NCBI GenBank assembly: GCA_009908725.1
Contig: JAAAOT010000381.1
Span: forward strand, 1 to 35,895
Direction: 5' to 3'
DNA from: Bacteroidota bacterium
Lineage (GTDB): Bacteria; Bacteroidota; Rhodothermia; Rhodothermales; Salinibacteraceae
Length of the DNA: 35,895 bases
Position numbers and translations under genes: made by a program
In this document: positions 26,943-33,966 of the stretch, one piece after another
Layout: each line of letters begins with the position of its first letter
How positions within the stretch are numbered: position 1 is the stretch's first letter
Notes under the pieces: model-generated
Told to the model about the DNA's origin: nothing
What the model saw: only the letters and a program-made list of their open reading frames with translations
Database searches by the model: none

Positions 26943-27104
26943 GTTCAAGGTTCAGAGTTCAAGGTTCAGAGTTCAAGGTTCAGAGTTCCGGGTTCTGGGT
27001 TCCGGGTTCTGGGTTTTGGGTTTTTGAAGTCGTCATTCCCAACTCCCCATTCGCAATTCGTCATTCGCAGTTCCCCATTCGCAATTCCCCATTCGTCATT
27101 CCGC
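26943..27104. repeat. Heptamer array (22 units of 7 bases in two blocks)
   Basis: Block one (26943-27026) has twelve adjacent heptamers: GTTCAAG/GTTCAGA alternating three times, GTTCCGG/GTTCTGG alternating twice, then GTTTTGG and GTTTTTG. Eight bases later, block two (27035-27104) has ten heptamers, mostly ATTCGCA, ATTCCCC and ATTCGTC, with ATTCCCA, ACTCCCC, GTTCCCC and ATTCCGC. All but a few fit RTTCNNN. The array starts two bases after the stop codon of the preceding gene. The layout resembles the heptanucleotide STRR arrays of filamentous cyanobacteria (known class, similarity in layout only). Confidence 0.85.
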
Positions 27105-27216
27105 TTCGATCTGACCTCAGCCGGTGGATGAGTTCACTGCGCCGGAAGCTACATTCATGTGGCCATTTCGTTTACACGGATGCGAGGGTTCGGCGCATCG
27201 ATCTTTCGTTTCGGGA

Positions 27217-27251
27217 TTGACGCCTTGAGCCCCGGGGATACGATACTTTCG
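27217..27251 (+). promoter_or_regulatory. Candidate promoter for the second pilus transcription unit
   Basis: TTGACG (27217-27222), a 16-base spacer and TACGAT (27239-27244) fit a sigma-70 promoter; TACTTTCG (27244-27251) also fits the Bacteroidota -7 box TAnnTTTG at 7 of 8 bases. A transcript from here would start near 27252. This supports the downstream GTG at 27309 as the start of the PilT-like gene. Confidence 0.4.
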
Positions 27252-27308
27252 ACACGTCCTGTCCAACCATGGGGGCGTTCTCCTGACTCTTCTTTTCGCA
27301 CCCTCGCT

Positions 27309-28595
27309 GTGAATGCTTCCCCGCCGCCCGTTTCGAGTAGTGAGACGGCGCCGCCCACCCATGCAGGATCGACCGCGATTCACGTTCCGGATTCGTTCGT
27401 CGACCTGGCGCGGTCAGCCCCGGAGGATTTGTCCGGGCTCCGGCGGATCCGCTGGCTCGGCCGTCGCCTTGACCGGCTGCCGGACACGGATCGGCGACAG
27501 GCGAAGGACGACCTCGACGCGCTCGCGGCACACATGGTGACACTGCACGCATCCGACCTCGATCTCGGTGGTCCGGCGGCGGCGCATCAGGTCTGGTTTC
27601 GCGTCGACGGACGCAAACAGCCGTATCCGGACATAGGCACGTTCGACCTTGCGGCCACGGACGTCTGGCTCCTCAGCATTCTGGCCGACCACCAGCGCGA
27701 CACATTGCTGCACCGCTTCAGCGTCGACTTCGGCCATAGCCTTGCGGTTCATCCCGACGAACCCGATCGCCGGTTTCGCGCCACGGTCTACTTCGACAAC
27801 CAGCACGTGGCTCTCGGCATGCGGCTGCTGGCGTGGAAGCCCCGTCCGCTGCGATCGCTCGGCTTTCACCCGCTCGTCGAGCGCGGCTTTCTGTTCCGGT
27901 ACGTGCGCGACGGGCTGACGCTTTTCACCGGCGTTACCGGCTCCGGAAAAAGCACCACGCTGGACGCAATCGTGGACGCCAACAATGAGGACGCGGCGGC
28001 GCATATCCTGATCGTCGCACAGCCGCTGGAGTTTATTCATACATCGAAAAAGTGCATCATCCGCCACCGCGAGGTAGGCACAGATGTCCAGAGCTTCGTC
28101 GACGGCATGGTGCAGGGGCTTCGGCAAGACCCGGACATCGTCATCGTCGGGGAAATGCGTGACTCGGAAACGATCTCCACCGCGATGGAAATGGCAGACA
28201 CCGGGCACAAGGTGTTCTCGACACTTCACACCGGGAGCGCGATCGAAACCATCGACCGGATCGTCGCCGAATATCCGTCCGAGGAACAGCACCGCGTCCG
28301 GAACCGCCTCGCCGACGTGTTGCGCTGCGTCGTTTCGCAAAAACTGCTTCCCTCAATCGGCGGCGGCCGGACGCTCGCCAAGGAGGTTCTCTGGATGACC
28401 CCAGCCTCTCGCGCGGCCATCAAAAACGGCAACGTGCCCGAAATTTACCAGATGATGTGGCAGGGGCACGACCAGGGGATGATCACGCTTGAGCAGAGCC
28501 TCGCGCGCCTCGTCCGGCGCGGGGAGGTGGCCACGGACACCGCCCTGAGCTACGCCAACAACAAACGCCGCCTCCTCCACATGCTGAGGTCTTGA
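27309..28595 (+). CDS. pilT: PilT-like ATPase with degenerate Asp box
   Basis: Secretion ATPase of the PilT type, which in pili powers retraction. The GTG at 27309 (residues from MNASPPPVSSS, 428 aa) is preferred because a candidate promoter lies inside the longer frame that opens with a GTG at 27159. The N-terminal domain has TLHASDLDLGG (the ASDLHL motif with His changed to Asp) and WFRVDG. Catalytic motifs are Walker A GVTGSGKSTT (K214), Walker B DPDIVIVGEMRD and His box FSTLHTGSAIETIDRI. Two PilT hallmarks are altered: the Asp box IEDPIEF reads VAQPLEF, and AIRNLIRE reads ASRAAIKN. No Cys motif is present. It heads the second block of the cluster, ahead of the alignment-complex genes, and may be a divergent or regulatory motor. 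Confidence 0.9.
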   Translation: MNASPPPVSSSETAPPTHAGSTAIHVPDSFVDLARSAPEDLSGLRRIRWLGRRLDRLPDTDRRQAKDDLDALAAHMVTLHASDLDLGGPAAAHQVWFRVDGRKQPYPDIGTFDLAATDVWLLSILADHQRDTLLHRFSVDFGHSLAVHPDEPDRRFRATVYFDNQHVALGMRLLAWKPRPLRSLGFHPLVERGFLFRYVRDGLTLFTGVTGSGKSTTLDAIVDANNEDAAAHILIVAQPLEFIHTSKKCIIRHREVGTDVQSFVDGMVQGLRQDPDIVIVGEMRDSETISTAMEMADTGHKVFSTLHTGSAIETIDRIVAEYPSEEQHRVRNRLADVLRCVVSQKLLPSIGGGRTLAKEVLWMTPASRAAIKNGNVPEIYQMMWQGHDQGMITLEQSLARLVRRGEVATDTALSYANNKRRLLHMLRS

Positions 28596-28635
28596 CGCCT
28601 CGCTTCCGCTTCTTCCGCCCGAACTGGTATTCTCG

Positions 28636-30456
28636 ATGTCTGCACCCGACCCCTCGCCCGTCCTCGGCGTATCGCTCACGCCGCATACCATTGAAGCGGT
28701 GCTGCTCCGCGCGGTGGAGGGGCACCCCGTCATCGTCCGCCGGTTCGCACGGCCCCGACCGCGCGTCGGTGAGCCGTCGCTTGCCAGCGATTACGCATCG
28801 AGCCTACCCGGACTGAAAGGCACCGAGGACGCCGACTTCACCCTTCAGGTCGGTGCGTCGGCGGTATCGGACGACCTGCCCTTCGACGCGTCGCTCGACC
28901 CACTCGGCACGGACGGGCGTGAAACGATCTCCGGCGACGGAGCGGGAGCAAGCAACGGAGGCCCCCGCCTCTTCGCCGCCCCCCTCCGGGAGATTCTGAC
29001 CGAATGCAGGGAGATCGGCTGCCCGAACCCGGACGTCGTCTTCGTCGCCGGACCGCCGGACGTCGCCCACGTCGAACTCGCAGGCAACCTCGCTGACACC
29101 ACGTCCAACGGGTGGCGGGAGACGGTCAAGCGGTACCTGCAGTTCGGGCGCTCCACGCAGGGAGGGCCTCGAGTGGCGGCCCTACGCTCCGTCTACAAGG
29201 GCGGCTTTGACGCCCGCCGCGTGCGCTTCCTCCCGATGACACCGGCCGCCAGCGGCACCGCCCGTCACCTCGCGCTCGTTCCCACGCATCGCGACAGCGT
29301 CACCCCGACGGTACAGACCGGCTTCGGGCCGAACCGCGACGTAACCCTATCGGCGCGCCGCATGGACGCGGAAGTGGCGATCCACGTCGACGTCGTGCGT
29401 CGCTACCTCGTCCCCGAGCCCGACCAAACCACCGCCGTCATCCGCGTCGGTGCGGAGGACACGCTCATCCTCTTCATGCGCGGCCCGGCCCTTCGACATG
29501 TCGAACACCCGCGGTCGGTCACCTCCTACGACGCGCCGGACACCATCGCGTCGCGCGTGCTGCTTTACCAGGACGAACAGCAAATCGAACGGATCGACGC
29601 CGTCGTGCTCATCGGCGGGCCCCGTGACGAGCGGCTCGTCACCAGCTTCCGGCAATACTACCCGGACGCCGCGATCGGACGCCTGCACGAACTCCTGCTG
29701 AAGGAGAACGTCGGCGCTGCCGAGGACGTGCTGCATACCCTGACACCGGAGTCCGGCCCCGCACTGGCTGCTGCGCTTCGCGTCCTCGATGAGCCGGTCG
29801 ACGACGACCTCAACCTGTTCGACCGATCCGTCCAGCAGACCGCGCGCCCCCTTCCCTTCTTCGCGTGGCACACGGTCGCCATGCTCCTCGTGATCCTGGC
29901 CTCGACGCTTTTCTTTGTCTGGCGTTACGTAGAACAGCAAACCGAAATCGCGCAGCTTCAAACCCGAATTCAGTCCAACCCGGTCGCTCTGCCCGACATT
30001 TCACCGGCTGATCTCCAGCAGCGCGTAGATAGCCTCAATGCCGTGCACGCACAGTACGCCCGATCCCTCGAGGTGCTCGACTCCCTGCTACTGGGCAGCA
30101 CGGAATGGAGCACGACCATCGCCCGTACCGCGCGGCAGACGGATGCTATTGAAGGTATCTGGTTCGAGGAATGGTCGCTGTCGCCCGATCAGATCACGCT
30201 TCGTGGCAACGCGATGGATCGCAACCGCGTCGCGACGCTGGCGCGCAACCTCGACGGCGTCGTGCATGAGGTGATGTACGCCGACATCGACGATGCACGG
30301 GTCTACCCATTCGAAATCACGATTCCGCGCGACATCTCGATGCCGGACGCCGCGCTGGCCCTCCGAGAACGAAATCTCGACGCCGAGGCGGCACGCTCGA
30401 TCACCGGGGAGGCCATCCTCGACGCGGACCTCGAAACCGTTCCGGCCGCGCCCTGA
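28636..30456 (+). CDS. PilM-PilN fusion (GspL-like) alignment-complex protein
   Basis: A 606-residue protein in which the cytoplasmic actin-like PilM part and the membrane PilN part appear to be one chain, as in GspL of type II secretion. Residues about 1-400 read as an actin-like (ASKHA) fold: PVLGVSLTPHTIEAVLLR at the start, VDVVRRYLVPE and TTAVIRVGAEDTLILFMRG in the middle, and IDAVVLIGGPRDE near its end. One membrane helix follows (about 412-433, HTVAMLLVILASTLFFVWRYV), then a coiled coil and a ferredoxin-like PilN domain (TARQTDAIEGIWFEEWSLS, ITLRGNAMDRNRVATLARNL). An acidic tail closes the chain. The assignment rests on pattern, not on high identity. The ATG at 28636 follows pilT by 40 bases, and the PilO-like gene follows by 29. 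Confidence 0.82.
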   Translation: MSAPDPSPVLGVSLTPHTIEAVLLRAVEGHPVIVRRFARPRPRVGEPSLASDYASSLPGLKGTEDADFTLQVGASAVSDDLPFDASLDPLGTDGRETISGDGAGASNGGPRLFAAPLREILTECREIGCPNPDVVFVAGPPDVAHVELAGNLADTTSNGWRETVKRYLQFGRSTQGGPRVAALRSVYKGGFDARRVRFLPMTPAASGTARHLALVPTHRDSVTPTVQTGFGPNRDVTLSARRMDAEVAIHVDVVRRYLVPEPDQTTAVIRVGAEDTLILFMRGPALRHVEHPRSVTSYDAPDTIASRVLLYQDEQQIERIDAVVLIGGPRDERLVTSFRQYYPDAAIGRLHELLLKENVGAAEDVLHTLTPESGPALAAALRVLDEPVDDDLNLFDRSVQQTARPLPFFAWHTVAMLLVILASTLFFVWRYVEQQTEIAQLQTRIQSNPVALPDISPADLQQRVDSLNAVHAQYARSLEVLDSLLLGSTEWSTTIARTARQTDAIEGIWFEEWSLSPDQITLRGNAMDRNRVATLARNLDGVVHEVMYADIDDARVYPFEITIPRDISMPDAALALRERNLDAEAARSITGEAILDADLETVPAAP

Positions 30457-30485
30457 CGCGCCTGTCGCACCGACCCTGGGATCCT

Positions 30486-31442
30486 ATGAAAACGCACCTC
30501 AACACGCTTCTTCTCCTCGTCGTCGCCCTCGCCGTCTCCGGGGCGGGCTACTACGTAACGGAGATCCGCCAGCCCGCCACGCTACAGCACCTTCGCGACG
30601 TGGATCGCGTCGCCCGCCTGCAGCATGCACAGGTCGCACAGCTACTGGCCGAAGCCGAGCAATCCTCCGATCGGGCCGATGCCACGGTACGGCGCTGGAA
30701 CTCGCGGTACCGCTACATCCCGGCCTCTCTGTCTACATCGGACGTGATCGAGTACCTGGAAGAGCTCACGCCCTCCGGGTTCGAAGCATTCGACGTTCGC
30801 CTCGACGGCATCGAGGCGTCGCCTGATGTCGATCACTATTCGTTCACGGTCGACGGCACCGGGTCCTACGCTGCGATCTATGACTTCATCTGGCAGATCG
30901 AGAACCGGCCGGACTTCTATCGCATCCGCGACCTGGAGATGGGCCGGATCACCGTCGTCGATGGAAAAAGTGGGACGCGCGGCCAGGAGATGGTCCGCTT
31001 TTCCCTGCTGCTCGACGTGTTCTTCGGCGGACTGGACGGGCTCAGCGCAGATCGCGACCTGCTTGCGACGGCGCCCGAAGACGTGCTGCCGGAGCGCGAC
31101 GTCCCGCACAATTCGTTCTACCCGCTTGTCCGCGAACGCGTCCGCGCCAGCGGCCCGGGCACAGCCGGACAGGTTGACATCCGCCACGCCAGCCTGGTCT
31201 CCATCGCCGGGTCGCGCGCGATTTTTCAGGACGGCAATACACAGTTCATCGTGTACGAAGGCTCCTCCGTCGCCTACGGCACAATCGTTCGCATCGACCC
31301 GCTGAACGTCGTGGTACGCGCCAGCCTGACGATTGACGGCAAGACGGAGATCGTGGACATCCAGATGGAAAGCACCCGTCCGACGTACCGGCAGGCGGAG
31401 GGGAACGCTCAGCTCGTACCGGTCGAAACCGGCCAACCCTGA
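30486..31442 (+). CDS. PilO-PilP fusion, alignment-complex protein
   Basis: A 318-residue single-pass protein. An N-terminal membrane helix (about 7-25, NTLLLLVVALAVSGAGYYV) and a coiled coil (LRDVDRVARLQHAQVAQLL) lead to a PilO-type ferredoxin-like domain (about 90-190, YSFTVDGTGSYAAIYDFIWQ, FYRIRDLEMG). The C-terminal part (about 230-305) has the short beta pattern of PilP or the GspC homology region: HASLVSIAGSRAIFQDGNTQFIVYEGSSVAYGTIVRI, then VVVRASLTIDGKTEIVDIQM. PilP normally links the inner-membrane PilN/O pair to the secretin, and here it appears to be built into PilO. The gene directly precedes the secretin gene, which fits that role. The domain calls are by eye. Confidence 0.78.
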   Translation: MKTHLNTLLLLVVALAVSGAGYYVTEIRQPATLQHLRDVDRVARLQHAQVAQLLAEAEQSSDRADATVRRWNSRYRYIPASLSTSDVIEYLEELTPSGFEAFDVRLDGIEASPDVDHYSFTVDGTGSYAAIYDFIWQIENRPDFYRIRDLEMGRITVVDGKSGTRGQEMVRFSLLLDVFFGGLDGLSADRDLLATAPEDVLPERDVPHNSFYPLVRERVRASGPGTAGQVDIRHASLVSIAGSRAIFQDGNTQFIVYEGSSVAYGTIVRIDPLNVVVRASLTIDGKTEIVDIQMESTRPTYRQAEGNAQLVPVETGQP

Positions 31443-31534
31443 CGCGCACTGCTGTCGCCGTCCGCTTCCTTCCCCTGCTGAACCGGGGCCGATGCGGGCG
31501 GCCGTCTCCCTACCGCTCGCTATCAATCGCCCCT

Positions 31535-32920
31535 ATGATCTCTTCGTACGCCCTGCGTCTTCCCCGGCTGTCGTTCGCCGGCCGGTCTGCGGTCGTCGCC
31601 GCCGTGCTCGCCGCTCTGCTATGGTCCACCGTGGCCCCGGCGATGGCGCAGGAGCCCAGCCGGCGCCAGCTCCGCACCTACATTCCTCCCGAACAGCTCG
31701 TCTCGTTCCTCCCAACGACGCCCTTCGACCAGTTCGTCGAGTTTCTGAACCCGCTGTTCGTGAATGTCACGGGCAAGCAGGTGATCGACCCGGAGTCACG
31801 GTCCGAACCCATCGGCGTATCCGTCACCCGAATGCAATTCTTCGATGCCTTCGAGCTGGTTCTGGAGGCAAAAGGGCTCAGCTTCCGCGAGACGGATCGC
31901 TACTTTATCGTGCAGGAAGGGATGCCGATGGAAGACCCCGCCATGGTCCAGCAACAGGGTCCGATGCCGTCTGCTCCCGCCGTCGACCCGCTGCCAGCGA
32001 CGCTGGAAACACCGGAGGTCGTCATCAGCGCGCTTCTTTTCGAAGTCAACCTGTCCCGTGCCCGAGAACTGGGGCTGGACTGGAGCGTCTTCATCGGGCA
32101 GCAGACCGGCCAGCAGGGCGATCAGCAGGGCGACGATCAGGGCCCCCGGTTCAAACTCCGGCCGAAGAACCTCGGCGGAGCCATCGGCGACTTCTTCCGC
32201 GAGGATGAGCTCAGTACACCGGATGAAATCGACTTCGGCGACCTCGCCCGGTTCTTCCGTGCGCTCGAGGACGACGGAATCGGCAAGACCCTCGCCCAGC
32301 CCTCCGTCGCCGTCCAGAGCCGGGAGCAGGGGCGCATCCAGATCGGCTCCGACATTCCGATTCAGGTGCGCGACTTTGCCGGCAACACCATCACGCAGTT
32401 CATCTCGACCGGGATTATCGTCGACGTCACGCCCACGCTGATCTCGGAGGCCCTTGCCGACACCGCGGGTTCCCCCGAAATCGCCTTTGTACACCTCGAC
32501 GTGAACGTGGAACGGTCGAGCGGGCGCCCGTTCGGGGCGAGCATCGCCGTCGACCGAAACACCGCGGACACCCAGGTGCTGCTGCTCGACGGGGAGCAAA
32601 CGGTCATCGGCGGGCTCTACTCGTCAGACATCGCCACATCCCGGCGCGGCATCCCGCTCCTGAAGGATCTTCCGCCCTGGGTCTTCGGCCTGCGCTATGT
32701 GTTCGGGCGCGAACAGAAAACGATCGCCCGCCGCGAACTCGTGATCGTGCTGCAGGCAGAAGTTCTCGACCCCATCCCCGAGCGCGCACGGAAGTCACTG
32801 CCGGATCAGTTGCTTGAGCAGCGACGAAAAGAGGTTCAGGAGCGCATTCGACGGTTCGACGACGAGGTCAACCGGCGGCTCGGCCCGGATGCGGTGCTTC
32901 CGAGCAAGGTCGACGACTGA
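31535..32920 (+). CDS. Secretin (GspD/PilQ family), compact form
   Basis: Outer-membrane channel through which the pilus or secreted protein leaves. The ATG at 31535 opens a signal peptide (about 1-39, ending APAMAQ). At 461 residues it is shorter than usual PilQ/GspD. There is one small N-domain (about 45-130, FDQFVEFLNPLFVNVTGKQ, VTRMQFFDAFELVLEAKGL) rather than several, then the secretin core (about 175-430): EVVISALLFEVNLSRARELGLDW, IGKTLAQPSVAVQSREQGRIQIGSDIP, GIIVDVTPTLIS, LLLDGEQTVIGGLYSSD, IPLLKDLPPW, and RRELVIVLQAEVL. A charged, coiled C-terminal tail (QRRKEVQERIRRFDDEVNRR) is unusual. A hairpin (32927-32932 with 32943-32948) follows the stop codon. No pilotin is visible. Confidence 0.92.
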   Translation: MISSYALRLPRLSFAGRSAVVAAVLAALLWSTVAPAMAQEPSRRQLRTYIPPEQLVSFLPTTPFDQFVEFLNPLFVNVTGKQVIDPESRSEPIGVSVTRMQFFDAFELVLEAKGLSFRETDRYFIVQEGMPMEDPAMVQQQGPMPSAPAVDPLPATLETPEVVISALLFEVNLSRARELGLDWSVFIGQQTGQQGDQQGDDQGPRFKLRPKNLGGAIGDFFREDELSTPDEIDFGDLARFFRALEDDGIGKTLAQPSVAVQSREQGRIQIGSDIPIQVRDFAGNTITQFISTGIIVDVTPTLISEALADTAGSPEIAFVHLDVNVERSSGRPFGASIAVDRNTADTQVLLLDGEQTVIGGLYSSDIATSRRGIPLLKDLPPWVFGLRYVFGREQKTIARRELVIVLQAEVLDPIPERARKSLPDQLLEQRRKEVQERIRRFDDEVNRRLGPDAVLPSKVDD

Positions 32921-33051
32921 CCCGTGGACAGGTGCTCGTCGGCCTGTCTGCCTGCCGGTCGGGTTGATCATCACACCGTCGCACACCCGCCGAACCGAGC
33001 ACCGCCCGGCCGTCCCGATGATTCTTGCTACGCCAAAAACAGGCCCTGCCG

Positions 33052-33939
33052 ATGACGCTCGTTCCGTCGCTGACCCGGGCGCGACCGCTGCGTACGGTTC
33101 GACCCGCATCCGGCGCCCTGATTCTGGCGGTGGTCGTGATTCATTCTGCACTGACGGCGCTGTTTTTCGCTCCGGATTTCCAGATGTTCGTCAGCCGACC
33201 GATGACCGAGGCGACGGCCGGCGTGGCGACGCACGTGCTCGTTACCAACGCGCTGGAGTTCGCGGTCCTGATTGCTGGATGCATGGTCGTCGTCGGGGGA
33301 CTGCGCCTCGGCGACCTCGGCCTGCACCGACGGGGCATCGCCGTCGCCGTTCTCGCCACGCTCGTGATCTGGGGACTGACGCAACTGGTGATGCACGCGC
33401 TGTCCGTCGTCACGAACACGCCCGCGATCTTAAACCCGGTCTGGATGTACCCGATGGCATCGGAAGCCATTGGACGACCGCTACCCGGGCTATTTATCGC
33501 AGCGGGTGTGGAGGAGGTGATGTATCGTGGCTTTCTTCTTCCCCAACTATATTACCATGCTCGCGGATGGGGACTTCGAGGTTCTGGGCGCCGCCTTTTC
33601 GTCGCCCTTTGCATCTCGCAGTTGCTGTTCGGCGTCAACCACATCCCGGCGGGCATCGCTGCAGAGCTTTCCGCCGGCGAGATCGCTTCCTACGTGACGA
33701 TGGCGGCTCTGGTGGGCGTTTTCTTCTCGGTACTCTACCTTCGCACTGCAAACCTGTGGCTGGTCATCGGCCTCCACGCGGTCCTCAATCAACCTCTCTC
33801 TTTCTACCTCAGCCCCCTCGATCCCTCACTCGTCGTATTGATTCTGGGCCTGCTGCTGACCCTCGCGATTCCGTTTCTTCGCCGGGTCCTGCCGCCGTCC
33901 ACCCCGTCGTCCCCCCCGGCGTCGCCGCCGACCGGGTGA
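33052..33939 (+). CDS. CPBP (Abi/CAAX-type) intramembrane metalloprotease
   Basis: A polytopic membrane protein with the three CPBP glutamate/histidine motifs: EEVMYRGFLLPQL (E154, E155, R159), FGVNH (H197) and HAVLN (H242, N246), so the catalytic site looks intact. The ATG at 33052 (MTLVPSLTRARP) is preferred over an in-frame TTG at 33025. The 295-residue chain has about eight hydrophobic segments. The product is a probable protease of the Rce1-like superfamily, whose bacterial members act in membrane proteolysis, bacteriocin immunity or unknown functions. It lies between the secretin and the PKD/SPOR gene and starts 132 bases past the secretin, so it may belong to the same operon. A role in maturing pilus-like subunits is possible only as speculation. 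Confidence 0.9.
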   Translation: MTLVPSLTRARPLRTVRPASGALILAVVVIHSALTALFFAPDFQMFVSRPMTEATAGVATHVLVTNALEFAVLIAGCMVVVGGLRLGDLGLHRRGIAVAVLATLVIWGLTQLVMHALSVVTNTPAILNPVWMYPMASEAIGRPLPGLFIAAGVEEVMYRGFLLPQLYYHARGWGLRGSGRRLFVALCISQLLFGVNHIPAGIAAELSAGEIASYVTMAALVGVFFSVLYLRTANLWLVIGLHAVLNQPLSFYLSPLDPSLVVLILGLLLTLAIPFLRRVLPPSTPSSPPASPPTG

Positions 33940-33966
33940 CGCCCGCTGCACCATGCTGCTGACGTA

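Noticed and set aside
26943-27104. CRISPR array
   Set aside because: The period is 7 bases with drifting units, there are no spacers of 25-40 bases, and no cas gene is nearby.
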